From positions 868,001-932,000 of the forward strand of contig NZ_OMKW01000002.1 of assembly GCF_900302495.1 (NCBI RefSeq): 64,000 bases of DNA, given 5' to 3'. Made by a program: the position numbers and the translations under genes. The DNA comes from Pontivivens insulae (GTDB lineage Bacteria; Pseudomonadota; Alphaproteobacteria; Rhodobacterales; Rhodobacteraceae). Within the stretch, counting starts at the first letter, position 1, and the number at the start of each line of letters is the position of its first letter. The notes beneath the pieces were generated by a model. The model did no database searches and was not told the DNA's origin. It saw only the letters and a program-made list of their open reading frames with translations. This document shows, one piece after another, positions 36,316 through 45,257 of this stretch.

Positions 36316-37272
36316 TCACTCCCCCAGCATCCATTCCCCGTCCGGGGCGAAGGCATGGAATGCGAACGCGAATACGACCTCGTGAACGACGTCGTCGCCC
36401 GTATCCGCGTCGCGCACGCGCACAAAGCCGACGTCCCGGCTTCCCGAAATAGAGTTTTGGTCGAGTGCTGACGCCATCCCTGCGGTCCATTCGATGCGCA
36501 GGCCCGCCTCCTCAATCAAGCCTGATTCCAAACGCTCAAGTGGCCAGGCACGATCACCGACCCGCACCACTCTTGCCAGCGGCGCAATACCGTGCGGTGG
36601 ATCCTCGCCAAAATAGAGGAATGGGCGCGCCGAACTGTCATAGCGCTCATAGGGGTTCACGCCATAGGGCCGGGGTGCGCCGGGCTGGGCCATGACAAGC
36701 CCATCGGAATGGCGCTCAGCAAATGCGCCCATAGGTTCCATCCAGCTGACAACCTCCGTCAGCTCCAGACCGGTCAACGCCCCGACGATGGCATCACCTG
36801 TAAATTGCTGCCACCAGCTGTGCGTTTGGCGGTCATACATGACCATGTCCGAATGGCGCAGTAACCCGGAAACGCCAAATTCCAGAACCCGGTCGCCCAC
36901 ACGGCGATCAAAGACGAGACCAGAGTTGCAGAGGGGGCAGAACGTCACCGCGACCGGAACGGTGCCGATCGTGTCATTTACGATCTCATGCCATGTCAGA
37001 TAGCGAAGCGGATAGGCGCGCGGCACCTCCCCGTCTAACTCGACTGTCATCACTGGTTCATCCGCCGGGATGTCAGCCTGCGTCACTGTAATGAAGGATG
37101 GATCTGTCAGCGCCGGGATCCCGTCACGCGGCACTCCGCCAGAGAAGATTTCGTCAAAAGGCACATTGGAACGCGTGAAGTCAGTCTCCGGCCAAGCGCG
37201 CGCAAACTGGCTTTGCGCGAGCGCCGGAAAGGCAAGGGTAAGCAGAATGGCTGCGCAGAGTAACACTTTCAT
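36316..37272 (-). CDS. DUF3179-domain secreted protein
   Basis: 318 residues. A signal peptide ends at FPALAQ. The domain DUF3179 follows: DEIFSGGVPRDGIPALTDP, YPLRYLTWHEIVND, VTFCPLCNSGLVFDR with the paired cysteines, and DRQTHSWWQQFTG. The C-x2-C and nearby acidic residues suggest a metal or haem site, but the family has no firm function. It seems to be a single gene, convergent with tyrS. Confidence 0.92.
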   Translation of the reverse strand: MKVLLCAAILLTLAFPALAQSQFARAWPETDFTRSNVPFDEIFSGGVPRDGIPALTDPSFITVTQADIPADEPVMTVELDGEVPRAYPLRYLTWHEIVNDTIGTVPVAVTFCPLCNSGLVFDRRVGDRVLEFGVSGLLRHSDMVMYDRQTHSWWQQFTGDAIVGALTGLELTEVVSWMEPMGAFAERHSDGLVMAQPGAPRPYGVNPYERYDSSARPFLYFGEDPPHGIAPLARVVRVGDRAWPLERLESGLIEEAGLRIEWTAGMASALDQNSISGSRDVGFVRVRDADTGDDVVHEVVFAFAFHAFAPDGEWMLGE

Positions 37273-37381
37273 GGCGGTCCCCCTAGGTTACGCCATCCAA
37301 TATTCCGCATCGGATCCAGTGCGGCCAGTCGATCTCTCGCCCTCGTGATCACGCGAGAGGTTGGGACTTAGGCGACAGAAA

Positions 37382-37407
37382 CAAAAAAGGGGGCCAGCAG
37401 GCCCCCT
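37382..37407 (-). terminator. Terminator of the coaD-cyclophilin operon
   Basis: A perfect 8-bp stem AGGGGGCC/GGCCCCCT with loop AGCA. Read on the minus strand it ends in a T-run of about seven, 24 bases beyond the cyclophilin stop. Confidence 0.9.
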
Positions 37408-37431
37408 GTCTTTTCGCACATCGCCGAATGC

Positions 37432-37962
37432 TTAGCGCGCTGACGCGCTCACAATGCGATCAGGGTTCGCAACAGAACCACTGCGACCGCTTCCGTGCGT
37501 GATCCCGTCAACCAGATCCATGCCCTCGGTCACCTCACCAACGACCGTGTACTGACCATTCAGGTGCGGCGCGGGGGCAAACATGATGAAGAACTGCGAG
37601 TTCGCAGAGTTCGGGTTTTGCGACCGTGCCATGCCGACAACACCACGCTCAAAGGACACCGCAGAAAACTCCGCAAGCAAATCCGGCTGATCGGATCCGC
37701 CAGTGCCCGCCGGACAGGACGCACCAACGACACCACATTGCACATCACCGGTTTGAGCCATGAAGCCTTCGATCACCCGGTGAAAGGCGACGCCATCATA
37801 GGCGCCATCCGCCGCGAGTGAGGTGATACGCTCCACATGCCCGGGGGCCACATCCTCAAACAGATCAATGACGACGTTGCCGGTCTCAAGCTCCAGAACC
37901 AGCTCATCCGCGACCGCGGGGGTCGCGACAAGCGCCGTTGCCAGAAGTGCAGCGCGGATCAT
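37432..37962 (-). CDS. Periplasmic cyclophilin-type peptidyl-prolyl isomerase
   Basis: 176 residues with a signal peptide ending at PAVADE. The cyclophilin core has FHRVIEGFMAQTGDVQ, FERGVVGMARSQNPNSANSQFF and LNGQYTVVGEV; the catalytic Arg lies in FHRVI. Two added cysteines (CGVVGASC) may form a disulphide in the periplasm. It starts inside the last codon of the cytoplasmic paralogue (4-base overlap), and the two share most of their core, so they look like a tandem duplication sorted to two compartments. Confidence 0.94.
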   Translation of the reverse strand: MIRAALLATALVATPAVADELVLELETGNVVIDLFEDVAPGHVERITSLAADGAYDGVAFHRVIEGFMAQTGDVQCGVVGASCPAGTGGSDQPDLLAEFSAVSFERGVVGMARSQNPNSANSQFFIMFAPAPHLNGQYTVVGEVTEGMDLVDGITHGSGRSGSVANPDRIVSASAR

Positions 37963-38468
37963 ACCTCATCCCCCATGCGCACGGTCACCATACGGTCTGG
38001 ATCGGTCACGGAACCGGACTGGCCTGCCCCGCGCTTGATCTTGTCGACATGCTCCATGCCCTTGGTGACCTGACCAAACACAGTGTACTGGCCGTTCAGG
38101 AACGAACCCTGCTCGAACATGATGAAGAATTGCGAGTTTGCAGAGTTCGGCATCTGGGACCGCGCCATACCAACGGTGCCCCGCTCGAAAGGCACTTTCG
38201 AGAATTCTGCTTTCAGATCCGGATATTGTGACCCACCGGTGCCTGCACGACCGGGATTGCCGTCGGGGCCGCCATGCTCCACATCACCGGTCTGCGCCAT
38301 GAAGCCGTCGATGACGCGGTGGAACGCGATACCGTCATACGCGCGGTCTTTCACCAGCGTCTTCATCCGCTCGACATGGCCGGGCGCCACATCCGGCATG
38401 AGGGCGATATGCACTTCGCCGTCGGCAAGCGTGATGATCATCGTATCTTCTGGTTTGGTGTCGGCCAT
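37959..38468 (-). CDS. Cytoplasmic cyclophilin-type peptidyl-prolyl isomerase
   Basis: 169 residues from MADTKPE, with GGAGGG just upstream; a start four codons earlier would overlap that ribosome site. No signal peptide. The core has FHRVIDGFMAQTGDVE, FERGTVGMARSQMPNSANSQFF and LNGQYTVFGQV. It catalyses cis-trans isomerisation at proline in the cytosol. It lies between coaD and the periplasmic paralogue, on one transcript ending at the 37382 stem-loop. Confidence 0.95.
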   Translation of the reverse strand: MADTKPEDTMIITLADGEVHIALMPDVAPGHVERMKTLVKDRAYDGIAFHRVIDGFMAQTGDVEHGGPDGNPGRAGTGGSQYPDLKAEFSKVPFERGTVGMARSQMPNSANSQFFIMFEQGSFLNGQYTVFGQVTKGMEHVDKIKRGAGQSGSVTDPDRMVTVRMGDEV

Positions 38469-38564
38469 CGGGCCCTCCATCTAGCAACTGTCCTGACGGC
38501 ATATAAGCGTGCAGCACGCCCGCGCCAACGCGAAAACGTGCATGAAATCGGTGCACGGACGCAA

Positions 38565-39062
38565 TCAATCCCCGTGCAGACGCGCGCGCAGGGCATCCGC
38601 AACAGATTGCGGCACGAATGGCGTGACATCGCCGTCGAGTCTGCAAATCTCTTTTACAAGGCGCGACGCTATTGCCTGATGGTGGGCATCGGCCATCAGA
38701 AACACTGTCTCAATATCGTCATTCATGGCGCGGTTCATGCCAACCATCTGAAATTCATACTCAAAATCAGAAACGGCACGAAGCCCACGCACGATCATCG
38801 TCGCACCCACATCCTGCGCACACTGGATCAACAGGTTCTCGAAAGGATGAACAACCAACTCGCACCCCGCAGCCTTCGCCAGCGGCGCGGCCTCTGCCTC
38901 GATCATCGCGACCCGCTCTTCCAGTGAGAACAGCGGCCCCTTATCCCGGTTGATCGCAACGCCGATCACCAGACGATCTGCCAACGTCATGGCACGTCGG
39001 ATGACGTCAATATGCCCCAGCGTGACCGGGTCAAACGTCCCTGGGTAAAGAGCAGTGCGCAT
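38565..39062 (-). CDS. coaD: Phosphopantetheine adenylyltransferase
   Basis: 165 residues. ALYPGTFDPVTLGHIDVIRR holds the nucleotidyltransferase motif TxGH, and MIVRGLRAVSDFEYEFQM is the second signature. The C-terminal VKEICRLDGDVTPFVP is also typical. CoaD makes dephospho-CoA from 4'-phosphopantetheine, the penultimate step of coenzyme A synthesis. Two cyclophilin genes follow on the same strand. Confidence 0.96.
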   Translation of the reverse strand: MRTALYPGTFDPVTLGHIDVIRRAMTLADRLVIGVAINRDKGPLFSLEERVAMIEAEAAPLAKAAGCELVVHPFENLLIQCAQDVGATMIVRGLRAVSDFEYEFQMVGMNRAMNDDIETVFLMADAHHQAIASRLVKEICRLDGDVTPFVPQSVADALRARLHGD

Positions 39063-39137
39063 GAAGCTCCCCCTTCATTGAGTGCGGTGCGAACGCAACA
39101 TTATTGCGCGTCCGGGGTCAACCCCTGTGCTTGCACG

Positions 39138-39635
39138 TCAGCCATATTGAAACTTTCCGGTCGAGCGAAAGCGCTGATGGGCGTCGAGTGTTGCGCGACT
39201 GCTGGCCAACATTTCGGGCAGGTCAGTCGGTGCGAACCATTCCAGGGCCAGGCTTTCTTCATCTGAAATAATTGGGTGCCCTTCACAGCACGAAACCTCA
39301 AAACACAACACAAAGAAGTGGCAGCGATGCCCATTCGGGAACGTCACCTCATTCGTTTCAGGTGTGTCACTGAAGGCGAAGGGAACAAGATCGGCTGGTC
39401 TCACAGTCAAACCCGCTTCTTCGTGCAGTTCGCGTGCAGCACCCTCGGCAAGCGTCTCCCCCGGTTCGGCGCAGCCACCTGGCAGACCCCAAATCTCAAG
39501 ATCCCGACGCAATTGCAGCAGGATACGGCCGTCATCGCGCCGCACGACCAGTCTTGACCCCGGAACCAGCAGTAGCCGCCCGCCAATCTCGGCCCGCAAC
39601 CGGCCAAGATAGGTTTCAGCGAAGCTCCCGCTCAA
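39138..39635 (-). CDS. Nudix hydrolase
   Basis: 165 residues. The Nudix box GGCAEPGETLAEGAARELHEEAGL fits the G-x5-E-x7-R-E-x2-E-E-x-G consensus. Flanking LVVRRDDGRILLQLRRD and EWFAPTDLPEML are usual for MutT-like or ADP-ribose pyrophosphatase-like members. The substrate is not determined. It starts three bases after the CBS gene stops, so they may be co-transcribed. Confidence 0.92.
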   Translation of the reverse strand: MSGSFAETYLGRLRAEIGGRLLLVPGSRLVVRRDDGRILLQLRRDLEIWGLPGGCAEPGETLAEGAARELHEEAGLTVRPADLVPFAFSDTPETNEVTFPNGHRCHFFVLCFEVSCCEGHPIISDEESLALEWFAPTDLPEMLASSRATLDAHQRFRSTGKFQYG

Positions 39636-39638
39636 ATG

Positions 39639-40070
39639 TCAGTAACCGCGGATCATGTCGGCGAGGGCCGAATTCTCATGCTCCATCTCGCTGAGCCGGA
39701 CTTTCACGACATCGCCGATCGAAATGATACCCGCAAGCTTTCCGTCCTCAAGAACCGGCATGTGCCGGAAGCGCCCGGCTGTCATGCGCGCGAGCGTCTC
39801 AACCAACTTGTCGTCGGGAGCGCAGCTCTCAACCTTTGCTGTCATCAGATCGACAACCTTGTCCGACAGCGCCGCCGCCCCACGCGCGCCGATTTCGCGC
39901 ACAATATCCCGCTCGGATACGATCCCGCGCAACTCAGAGCCATCTTCCGACACGATCAGGGCGCCGATCTTGCGCGCGCTTAGACGTTGCGCGGCCTCCA
40001 GCACGGACGCATCACCCGAAATCGTTTCGACTGCGCCGCGAGCGCTGTTGAGGATTTTCTGAACGGTCAT
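39639..40070 (-). CDS. Tandem CBS-domain protein
   Basis: 143 residues consisting almost wholly of two CBS motifs: VLEAAQRLSARKIGALIV with GIVSERDIVREI, and LVETLARMTAGRFRHMPVL with GIISIGDVVKVRL. Such pairs form a Bateman module that binds adenine nucleotides; this stand-alone form is common in alphaproteobacteria and its partner is unknown. It is followed at once by the Nudix gene on the same strand. Confidence 0.94.
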   Translation of the reverse strand: MTVQKILNSARGAVETISGDASVLEAAQRLSARKIGALIVSEDGSELRGIVSERDIVREIGARGAAALSDKVVDLMTAKVESCAPDDKLVETLARMTAGRFRHMPVLEDGKLAGIISIGDVVKVRLSEMEHENSALADMIRGY

Positions 40071-40149
40071 GGTGGTTTCCTCCCAAGCTGGTTAATGCTC
40101 AGGATGAAACGCCACGGCCCGATGCGTCAAGCATCGGACTGTTCAGGTT

Positions 40150-43026
40150 TTATTCAGCCGCCAGTCTGGGTTTGCCCAGCATGTCGCGCAGATAGTGACC
40201 CGTATGGCTTCCTTCGACCTTGGCCACCTGCTCCGGCGTGCCTGTCGCAACGATCTGTCCGCCGCCGTCGCCACCTTCTGGACCAATATCAATGATCCAG
40301 TCAGCACATTTGATCACGTCCAGATTGTGCTCGATCACGACCACCGAATTGCCCTGATCGACCAGCTCTTGGATCACCTCCAGCAGCTTTCGCGTATCCT
40401 CGAAATGCAGACCGGTGGTCGGTTCGTCGAGGATATAGAGCGTGCGGCCTGTGGCGCGCTTGCTCAGCTCCTTTGAAAGCTTGACCCGTTGCGCCTCGCC
40501 GCCAGAAAGGGTCGTCGAAGATTGACCGACCTTGATATAGCCGAGACCCACGCGTTTCAGCGTCTCCATCTTGTCCCGAATGGCGGGTACGGCTTGGAAA
40601 AACTCCGCCGCATCCTCAATGGTCATGTCGAGCACATCGGCAATCGACTTGCCTTTGAACAGCACTTCCAAGGTCTCGCGGTTGTAGCGCTTGCCGTTGC
40701 AGGTCTCGCAGGTGACGTACACATCGGGCAGGAAATGCATCTCAATCTTGATGACCCCATCGCCCTGACATGCCTCGCACCGCCCGCCCTTCACGTTGAA
40801 GGAGAAGCGGCCGGGCTTGTAGCCCCGCGCCTTTGCCTCCGGCAGTCCGGCGAACCAATCGCGCATCGGTGTGAATGCGCCTGTGTAGGTCGCCGGGTTT
40901 GAGCGTGGAGTGCGCCCGATGGGCGACTGGTCGATGTCGATGACCTTATCCAGATGCTCCAACCCTTTGATCTGCTCGCAAGGCGCGGGCGTCTGCCGCG
41001 CACCGTTCAGACGCATAGAAGCCGTCTTGAACAGCGTCTCAATCGTCAACGTGGACTTGCCGCCGCCAGAAACGCCCGTGACACAACATAATAGGCCAAG
41101 CGGATACTCCGCCGTGACATTCTTGAGGTTGTTCCCCGTGGCCTTCACCACCTTGATCTTCTTGCCCGTGCCCTTTCGGCGCTTCGCCGGCACCGAAATC
41201 TCTCGCTCTCCGGTCAGGTACTGACCCGTGATCGACTCTTTGGTTGCTGCAATCTCCGCCGGGGTTCCCCGCGCGATGATCTGGCCACCGTGCACGCCTG
41301 CACCGGGTCCAATGTCGAGCACATAGTCCGCCTCGCGGATCGCCTCCTCATCATGCTCAACGACAATCACGGTGTTGCCCTGATCGCGAAGGTTCTTCAG
41401 CGTGGTCAGCAGTCGGTCATTGTCGCGCTGATGCAAACCAATCGACGGTTCATCGAGCACATAAAGAACACCTGTCAGCCCGCTGCCGATCTGCGAGGCG
41501 AGGCGAATGCGCTGGCTTTCCCCCCCTGACAGAGTGCCGGAATTGCGGCTTAACGTCAGGTAATCGAGTCCAACATTCACCAGAAAGCCAAGGCGCTCGC
41601 GAATTTCCTTGAAGATCGCCCGCGCGATCTCCTGCCGCTGCTTGGTCAGCGTCTGCGGCGCGGCTTCGATCCAGTCGAGCGCATCGCGGATCGAAAGCTG
41701 CACGATCTCGCCCACATGCTTGCCATCAATTTTGACGGCCAGCGCCTCTGGCTTCAGGCGGTAGCCACCGCAAGACCCACAGGCGCGGTTGTTCTGATAC
41801 CGCTCCATCTCTTCGCGCGACCAGCTCGAGTCCGTCTCGCGGTAGCGCCGCTCAAGATTTGGCACCACACCCTCGAACACACGGGTGATCTCGTAGACAC
41901 GCCCGCCCTCATCATATCGGAACTTCAGCTTCTCATCGCCCGACCCGTGCAGCACGACCTGCTTGGCATGGGCAGGCAAGTCCTTCCACGGCGCGTTCTT
42001 GTCAAACTCGTAGTGTTTGGACAGTGCATCGATCGTCTGGCGGAAATACGGGGATTTCGATTTCGACCAAGGCGCAATCGCCCCTTTGTACAAGCTCAAG
42101 CTCTCATCGGGGACGATCAGGCGTTCGTCAAAGAACAGCTCAACACCCAACCCGTCACAAACAGGACAGGCCCCAAAAGGCGCGTTGAAGGAGAACAGTC
42201 GCGGCTCGATTTCAGGGATTGTGAAGCCCGAGACCGGACAGGCGAAATTCTCAGAAAAGGTGATCCGCTCAGGTTCGGGTGTATTGCCGCCATCATCTGT
42301 GCGCGGGGCCGTTTCCAGGATCGCGATGCCATCTGCCAGATCGAGTGCTGTGCGGAAGCTGTCGGCCAGCCGGGTCTCCAACCCCTCGCGCACAACGATC
42401 CGGTCAACGACCACATCAATGTTGTGGCGGAACTTCTTATCAAGGGTCGGCGGCTCATCCAGATCATAAAAGGATCCATCGACCTTCACGCGCTGAAAAC
42501 CCTGTTTCTTCAGCTCTGCGAACTCTTTCTTATATTCGCCTTTCCGGTCTCGGATGATCGGCGCCAAAAGATAGGCACGCATGCCCTCTTCCATCGCCAT
42601 GACCCGGTCCACCATCTCGGAAACCTGCTGCGCCTCAATCGGCAGGCCGGTCGCTGGGGAGTACGGCACACCGGCCCTCGCAAAAAGCAGACGCATGTAG
42701 TCGTAGATCTCTGTCACGGTGCCGACCGTCGACCGAGGGTTCTTCGATGTCGTCTTCTGCTCGATGGAAATGGCGGGAGACAGGCCAGTGATGTGATCGA
42801 CATCGGGCTTTTGCATCATGTCGAGGAACTGGCGCGCATAGGCGCTCAGGCTTTCAACGTATCGGCGCTGTCCTTCGGCATAAATCGTATCAAATGCCAA
42901 CGACGACTTCCCCGAACCGGACAGGCCGGTAATTACGATCAGCTCATCACGCGGCAGGTCGACATCCACCGACTTGAGATTGTGCTCACGCGCGCCGCGA
43001 ATGGAAATTGTCTTAAGCTCAGCCAT
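40150..43026 (-). CDS. uvrA: Excinuclease ABC subunit A
   Basis: 958 residues from [11 protein letters not shown]; an in-frame start at 43101 is rejected because it would place the SOS site inside the gene. Two ABC ATPase units are present: Walker A GLSGSGKS (34-41) and [10 protein letters not shown], with signatures LSGGESQR and LSGGEAQR. Zinc modules [25 protein letters not shown] and [10 protein letters not shown] are present. UvrA finds bulky DNA lesions with UvrB. A GAAC-N7-GAAC box 59 bp upstream points to SOS control by LexA. It is divergent from ssb. Confidence 0.97.
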   Translation of the reverse strand: MAELKTISIRGAREHNLKSVDVDLPRDELIVITGLSGSGKSSLAFDTIYAEGQRRYVESLSAYARQFLDMMQKPDVDHITGLSPAISIEQKTTSKNPRSTVGTVTEIYDYMRLLFARAGVPYSPATGLPIEAQQVSEMVDRVMAMEEGMRAYLLAPIIRDRKGEYKKEFAELKKQGFQRVKVDGSFYDLDEPPTLDKKFRHNIDVVVDRIVVREGLETRLADSFRTALDLADGIAILETAPRTDDGGNTPEPERITFSENFACPVSGFTIPEIEPRLFSFNAPFGACPVCDGLGVELFFDERLIVPDESLSLYKGAIAPWSKSKSPYFRQTIDALSKHYEFDKNAPWKDLPAHAKQVVLHGSGDEKLKFRYDEGGRVYEITRVFEGVVPNLERRYRETDSSWSREEMERYQNNRACGSCGGYRLKPEALAVKIDGKHVGEIVQLSIRDALDWIEAAPQTLTKQRQEIARAIFKEIRERLGFLVNVGLDYLTLSRNSGTLSGGESQRIRLASQIGSGLTGVLYVLDEPSIGLHQRDNDRLLTTLKNLRDQGNTVIVVEHDEEAIREADYVLDIGPGAGVHGGQIIARGTPAEIAATKESITGQYLTGEREISVPAKRRKGTGKKIKVVKATGNNLKNVTAEYPLGLLCCVTGVSGGGKSTLTIETLFKTASMRLNGARQTPAPCEQIKGLEHLDKVIDIDQSPIGRTPRSNPATYTGAFTPMRDWFAGLPEAKARGYKPGRFSFNVKGGRCEACQGDGVIKIEMHFLPDVYVTCETCNGKRYNRETLEVLFKGKSIADVLDMTIEDAAEFFQAVPAIRDKMETLKRVGLGYIKVGQSSTTLSGGEAQRVKLSKELSKRATGRTLYILDEPTTGLHFEDTRKLLEVIQELVDQGNSVVVIEHNLDVIKCADWIIDIGPEGGDGGGQIVATGTPEQVAKVEGSHTGHYLRDMLGKPRLAAE

Positions 43027-43084
43027 GCTCACACCTCGGTCAGTCCAATCGTCTGATGTAGCCTTTGGGGTCAGGATTGCTATA

Positions 43085-43099
43085 GAACGAAGTGGGAAC
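43085..43099. promoter_or_regulatory. LexA/SOS box upstream of uvrA
   Basis: GAACGAAGTGGGAAC is a perfect match to GAAC-N7-GAAC, the complement of the alphaproteobacterial LexA site GTTC-N7-GTTC. It lies 59-73 bp before the uvrA start in the uvrA-ssb intergenic region; both genes belong to SOS regulons in other bacteria. Confidence 0.8.
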
Positions 43100-43133
43100 A
43101 AAGGGAAGGTGCGTCAACTTTACCTTAACCACT

Positions 43134-43156
43134 CTCCTGTCAGGTCGTGACAGGAG
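43134..43156. other. Stem-loop in the uvrA-ssb intergenic region
   Basis: A perfect 9-bp inverted repeat CTCCTGTCA/TGACAGGAG with a 5-base loop. It has no T-run. It lies about 110 bp before uvrA and 170 bp before ssb, so it could be a second operator or a leader structure. Confidence 0.45.
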
Positions 43157-43324
43157 GCCGTCGTGCACCAGCACTGACGGTCGCGTTCGGAGGACTGGCG
43201 AAGTGAAGGGCCGGAATGCGACACCGAAATTCTTGTAGGGCCTGCACCCGAATCCGGGTTGTTCCTGTAATCCCTGCGCGCCTATCCTGCGCGCCAACTT
43301 GAATCACGATAGCGGAGAACCGCC

Positions 43325-43858
43325 ATGGCAGGCAGCGTCAACAAGGTCATTCTCATCGGCAATCTGGGCCGCGACCCCGAGGTGCGCAGCTTCCAGAACG
43401 GGGGCAAGGTCTGCAACCTTCGCATCGCCACATCCGAAACATGGCGGGACAAGAATTCCGGGGAACGGCGGGAGCGGACGGAATGGCACTCCGTCGCGAT
43501 TTTCTCCGAACCTCTGACCCGCATCGCAGAGCAATATCTGCGCAAGGGATCAAAGGTTTACATCGAGGGCCAGCTGGAAACCCGCAAATGGCAGGATCAA
43601 AACGGTCAGGATCGCTATTCGACCGAAGTGGTCCTGCGCCCCTACACCTCGACCCTCACCATGCTCGACGGCCGTGGTGAAGGCGGTGGGGGTGGCGGCG
43701 ACTCCTATGGTGGCGGGGGCGGATCCTATGGCGGGGGCGGCGGTGGCTCCTATGGTGGCGGCAATGGCGGCTCCTATGGCGGCGGCGGCAGCTCTTCCGG
43801 CGGCGGTGGCAATGGCGGCGGCTACGGGTCTGACATGGACGATGACATTCCGTTCTAA
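43325..43858 (+). CDS. ssb: Single-stranded DNA-binding protein
   Basis: 177 residues, the size of E. coli SSB. The OB fold spans about 1-110 ([44 protein letters not shown]). A glycine-rich linker of GGGSYGGG-type repeats follows, and the acidic tip DMDDDIPF recruits repair and replication proteins. It is divergent from uvrA and ends before a strong terminator. Confidence 0.96.
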   Translation: MAGSVNKVILIGNLGRDPEVRSFQNGGKVCNLRIATSETWRDKNSGERRERTEWHSVAIFSEPLTRIAEQYLRKGSKVYIEGQLETRKWQDQNGQDRYSTEVVLRPYTSTLTMLDGRGEGGGGGGDSYGGGGGSYGGGGGGSYGGGNGGSYGGGGSSSGGGGNGGGYGSDMDDDIPF

Positions 43859-43896
43859 GCCGATAGCCGCTGAGGCGGATATGCAAGTCGAAATGG

Positions 43897-43926
43897 GCCC
43901 GCCGAATTTTCCGGCGGGCTTTTTTC
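43897..43926 (+). terminator. Rho-independent terminator of ssb
   Basis: An 8-bp GC stem GCCCGCCG/CGGCGGGC with a 7-base loop is followed by a run of seven T, 39 bases after the ssb stop. Confidence 0.92.
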
Positions 43927-44038
43927 ATGCGCTAGCGGTCCGCGTCGACCACCTGCGCCTACAATCTAGAATTGAACCAAACCCACATACCGGGCGTTCC
44001 CCAACCAACGCGATTCACAGCATTGGATAAACGCCCAG

Positions 44039-45172
44039 ATGTCAGAAAGATCCGAACAGAGCCCGGCCCAGAAATCCTGGCCAGTTGTCGGCATCTTCCT
44101 GATCATGTTCATCTCCGGCCTCGCCTTTTCACGGGATTTCGTTCTGCCGGTGCTATTGGCCCTACTACTTGCCCTCGTTTTCCGACCCGTTCGAACCGGA
44201 TTGAACCGCGTTGGCATTCCTCATGCGCTCGCCGCGTTCGCTATTACCGGAACATTGCTCGTCGGTCTCTTCAGTTCAGCCTACGTCCTGAGCGGACCGG
44301 TCGAGCGCTGGATCGAGGACGCGCCCCGGATCATGGCCCGGGTTGAGCGAAAGATAGACGCGCTACGCGACTCGGTGGATGCTGTCGCTGAGGCCGCCGA
44401 TCGCATCGACGAAATGGCCCGCCGTGCGGAAAGCGGGTCATCTGACAGCACGCCGAGACTGGAGGTTGAGGCCCAGGAATCCTCCAGCATCGTTACCAAG
44501 GTGCTGACAACCACGCCGGTCATTGTCGGACAGTTGATGTTTACGCTGGTGCTGCTCTACTTCCTGCTCGCCTCGGGCGACCTATTTTACCGTCGCGTGG
44601 TTCAGATCACTCCGAACTTTCGCGACAAGCGACGGGCAATGCAGATCGCCACGGACATCGAGCGCCGGCTGTCCCGCTACCTCTCCACAATCACACTGAT
44701 CAACGCCCTGCTCGGCATCAGTGTCGGAGTGATGGCCTGGCTCATCGGTTTGCCGGACCCAATCCTGTTCGGGCTTATGGCCTTTGGCTTCAACTTCATC
44801 CCCTATGTCGGCGCCATCGCTGGCACAGTGATCACCTTTCTGATCGGCTTCATCAGCTTCGATCAGGTCAGCTTCGCCTTTTTGGGTGCAGGTCTCTACT
44901 TCATGTTGACCAGCATCGAAGGCCAGCTCGTCACCCCTCTTGCGGTCGGACGATCGCTTAAATTGAACCCTGTCGTCGTGTTTTTGTCGGTGGCCTTCTG
45001 GGCGTGGCTTTGGTCCGTTGTCGGGATGATCATCGCCGTACCGGTTCTCGTCGTTTTGCGCGTGTTTTGTGAGCATATCCCCGCCCTCGAAAACCTGGGT
45101 CAGTTCCTGATTTCCGCCGATCAGGGCGCGATCCGCGATGCTGAGGCAGAAGAGCGCGAATTTCGCGTCTAA
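44039..45172 (+). CDS. AI-2E family (PerM/YdiK-like) transporter
   Basis: 377 residues with about eight hydrophobic helices and a polar segment between the second and third (residues about 85-150, rich in charged helix). GFNFIPYVGAIAGTVITFL and LVTPLAVGRSLKLNPVVVFLS are family signatures. Members export autoinducer-2, act as Na+/H+ antiporters or are uncharacterised, so the substrate is not assigned. It precedes gyrA by 85 bases and may have its own promoter. Confidence 0.92.
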   Translation: MSERSEQSPAQKSWPVVGIFLIMFISGLAFSRDFVLPVLLALLLALVFRPVRTGLNRVGIPHALAAFAITGTLLVGLFSSAYVLSGPVERWIEDAPRIMARVERKIDALRDSVDAVAEAADRIDEMARRAESGSSDSTPRLEVEAQESSSIVTKVLTTTPVIVGQLMFTLVLLYFLLASGDLFYRRVVQITPNFRDKRRAMQIATDIERRLSRYLSTITLINALLGISVGVMAWLIGLPDPILFGLMAFGFNFIPYVGAIAGTVITFLIGFISFDQVSFAFLGAGLYFMLTSIEGQLVTPLAVGRSLKLNPVVVFLSVAFWAWLWSVVGMIIAVPVLVVLRVFCEHIPALENLGQFLISADQGAIRDAEAEEREFRV

Positions 45173-45257
45173 GCACGCGGTCTCCATTGCACCGCCCCTG
45201 CGATCCGGCATAGTATCCGACCACAAAATATAGTGGTTCGACGCAGGACAGATCACC

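Noticed and set aside
41716-43056. 446-codon open frame on the plus strand
   Set aside because: It is antisense to uvrA, has no recognisable motif, and arises from the high-GC third-position pattern of the real gene.
43682-43840. Short tandem repeats in DNA
   Set aside because: This is the Gly/Ser/Tyr-rich linker of SSB, a normal feature of the protein.
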